Assembly (NCBI GenBank): GCA_039933315.1
Contig: JBDTOI010000247.1
Location: forward strand, 1 to 5,273
Source of the DNA: DASXRU01 sp039933315
GTDB taxonomy: Bacteria; Acidobacteriota; Blastocatellia; Pyrinomonadales; Pyrinomonadaceae
Reading direction: 5' to 3'
DNA: 5,273 bases
Shown here: positions 4,832-5,273 of the stretch, one piece after another
Layout: the number at the start of each line of letters is the position of its first letter
Position numbering within the stretch: position 1 is the first letter of the stretch
Made by a program: the position numbers and the translations under genes
Notes under the pieces: generated by a model
The model's database searches: none
What the model saw: the letters and a program-made list of their open reading frames with translations, nothing else
What the model was told of the DNA's origin: nothing

Positions 4832-5273
4832 ATGTTGAGACAATTCGTCACGATCATTGCTGTCTTCGCCATTGGTGGCAGTGCCGTGTTGGTGCCGGCG
4901 CATTCACGAGCTACGGCCCACCACGTCACTGCCTACCCGGCGCAGCCAGACCTGCGCATCAAGCAATTTGTTTTTTCCCCGGCCAACGACAAAGCGATGA
5001 AGGTCCACGTCGTGAACAGCGGAAAGGCCCCCTCGCAACTCTGCATTCTGCGTCTGACGGTACGCAAAATTAACGGCGTCCCGGTGGGCAGAGTTACCGA
5101 AGTCAAACTGCCGCCCCTGGCCCCCGGCAAAGACACATGGCTGATCATGAACGCGAAGAGCATTCTGCCCAACAACATCTCGCTTGAGTCAACGACTTTC
5201 AAGTTGAATGCGGATGCGAATTCAATTGTGGCGGAGTCGGATGAAGCGAATAACGAAGTCTGGCACAACTTGT
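4832..5273 (+). CDS. Exported CARDB-like protein, 3' end outside the window
   Basis: An open frame starts at ATG 4832 and continues for 147 codons to the edge without a stop. It opens with a signal peptide (MLRQ, then the hydrophobic VTIIAVFAIGGSAVLV, cut probably among residues 23-30). It then reads as one CARDB-type, Ig-like beta-sandwich: PDLRI (39-43), VHVVNSGKAPS (58-68), LRLTV (73-77), LPPLAPGK (93-100), FKLNADA (123-129) and the hallmark ESDEANNE (135-142). CARDB domains are adhesive or structural modules of extracellular proteins. This one appears to make up nearly the whole mature protein, since the ESDE-x-NN motif normally closes the domain. An alternative upstream ATG (4821) stops after five codons. 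GAGG (4817-4820) is the best ribosome site, 11 bases away, which is rather long. The 62-base gap from the cysteine-rich gene holds only a weak TCGAG/CTCGA hairpin (4784-4797) without a T-tract, so cotranscription is plausible. Partner and ligand are unknown. Confidence 0.8.
   Translation, partial: MLRQFVTIIAVFAIGGSAVLVPAHSRATAHHVTAYPAQPDLRIKQFVFSPANDKAMKVHVVNSGKAPSQLCILRLTVRKINGVPVGRVTEVKLPPLAPGKDTWLIMNAKSILPNNISLESTTFKLNADANSIVAESDEANNEVWHNL

Noticed and set aside
4933..5268. Minus-strand frame of 111 residues at the right edge
   Set aside because: It is the complement of the CARDB-like frame, whose signal peptide, PDLRI start and ESDEANNE motif are clearly the real coding sequence.

Overview
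The window looks like chromosomal DNA from a free-living member of the Acidobacteriota, probably close to the Blastocatellia/Pyrinomonadaceae. This is inferred from gene style, not from a marker gene. The clues are an ECF sigma factor of the large soil-bacterial Sigma70_ECF group, a winged-helix/transmembrane/PD40-propeller regulator ending in the family-typical LWLLTRE, and a secreted 'FTYQGKLTDGG' protein. All three are commonly expanded in these genomes. There are no RNA genes, insertion sequences, CRISPR arrays or phage genes.

Layout. Positions 1-118 are the downstream side of a minus-strand sigma-factor gene (119-685, GTG start) and carry a perfect hairpin at 52-73. A 327-bp divergent intergenic region (686-1012) holds two inverted repeats. 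On the plus strand follow two genes for small exported proteins. The first (1013-1447) is a complete frame but looks like only the N-terminal domain of a longer family. The second (1486-1944) has a convincing signal peptide, but its last third lies antisense to the next gene and is doubtful. The centre (1768-4029, minus strand) is a 753-residue membrane-anchored regulator: OmpR-type winged helix, one membrane segment and about twelve PD40/TolB-like propeller units. A 200-bp divergent intergenic region with overlapping inverted repeats separates it from two plus-strand genes for exported proteins. One is a 179-residue cysteine-rich protein (4230-4769) built from two copies of a four-cysteine module. 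The other is a CARDB-like protein (from 4832) that runs off the right edge with no stop.

How the genes may work together. The only arrangement that suggests a functional link is the regulator facing the cysteine-rich and CARDB genes across a shared control region. A membrane-anchored transcription factor with an external propeller could control, or sense, the exported products of its divergent neighbours. This is inference from layout alone. The sigma factor faces the 1013 gene in the same way, but nothing in the sequence shows that it controls that gene.
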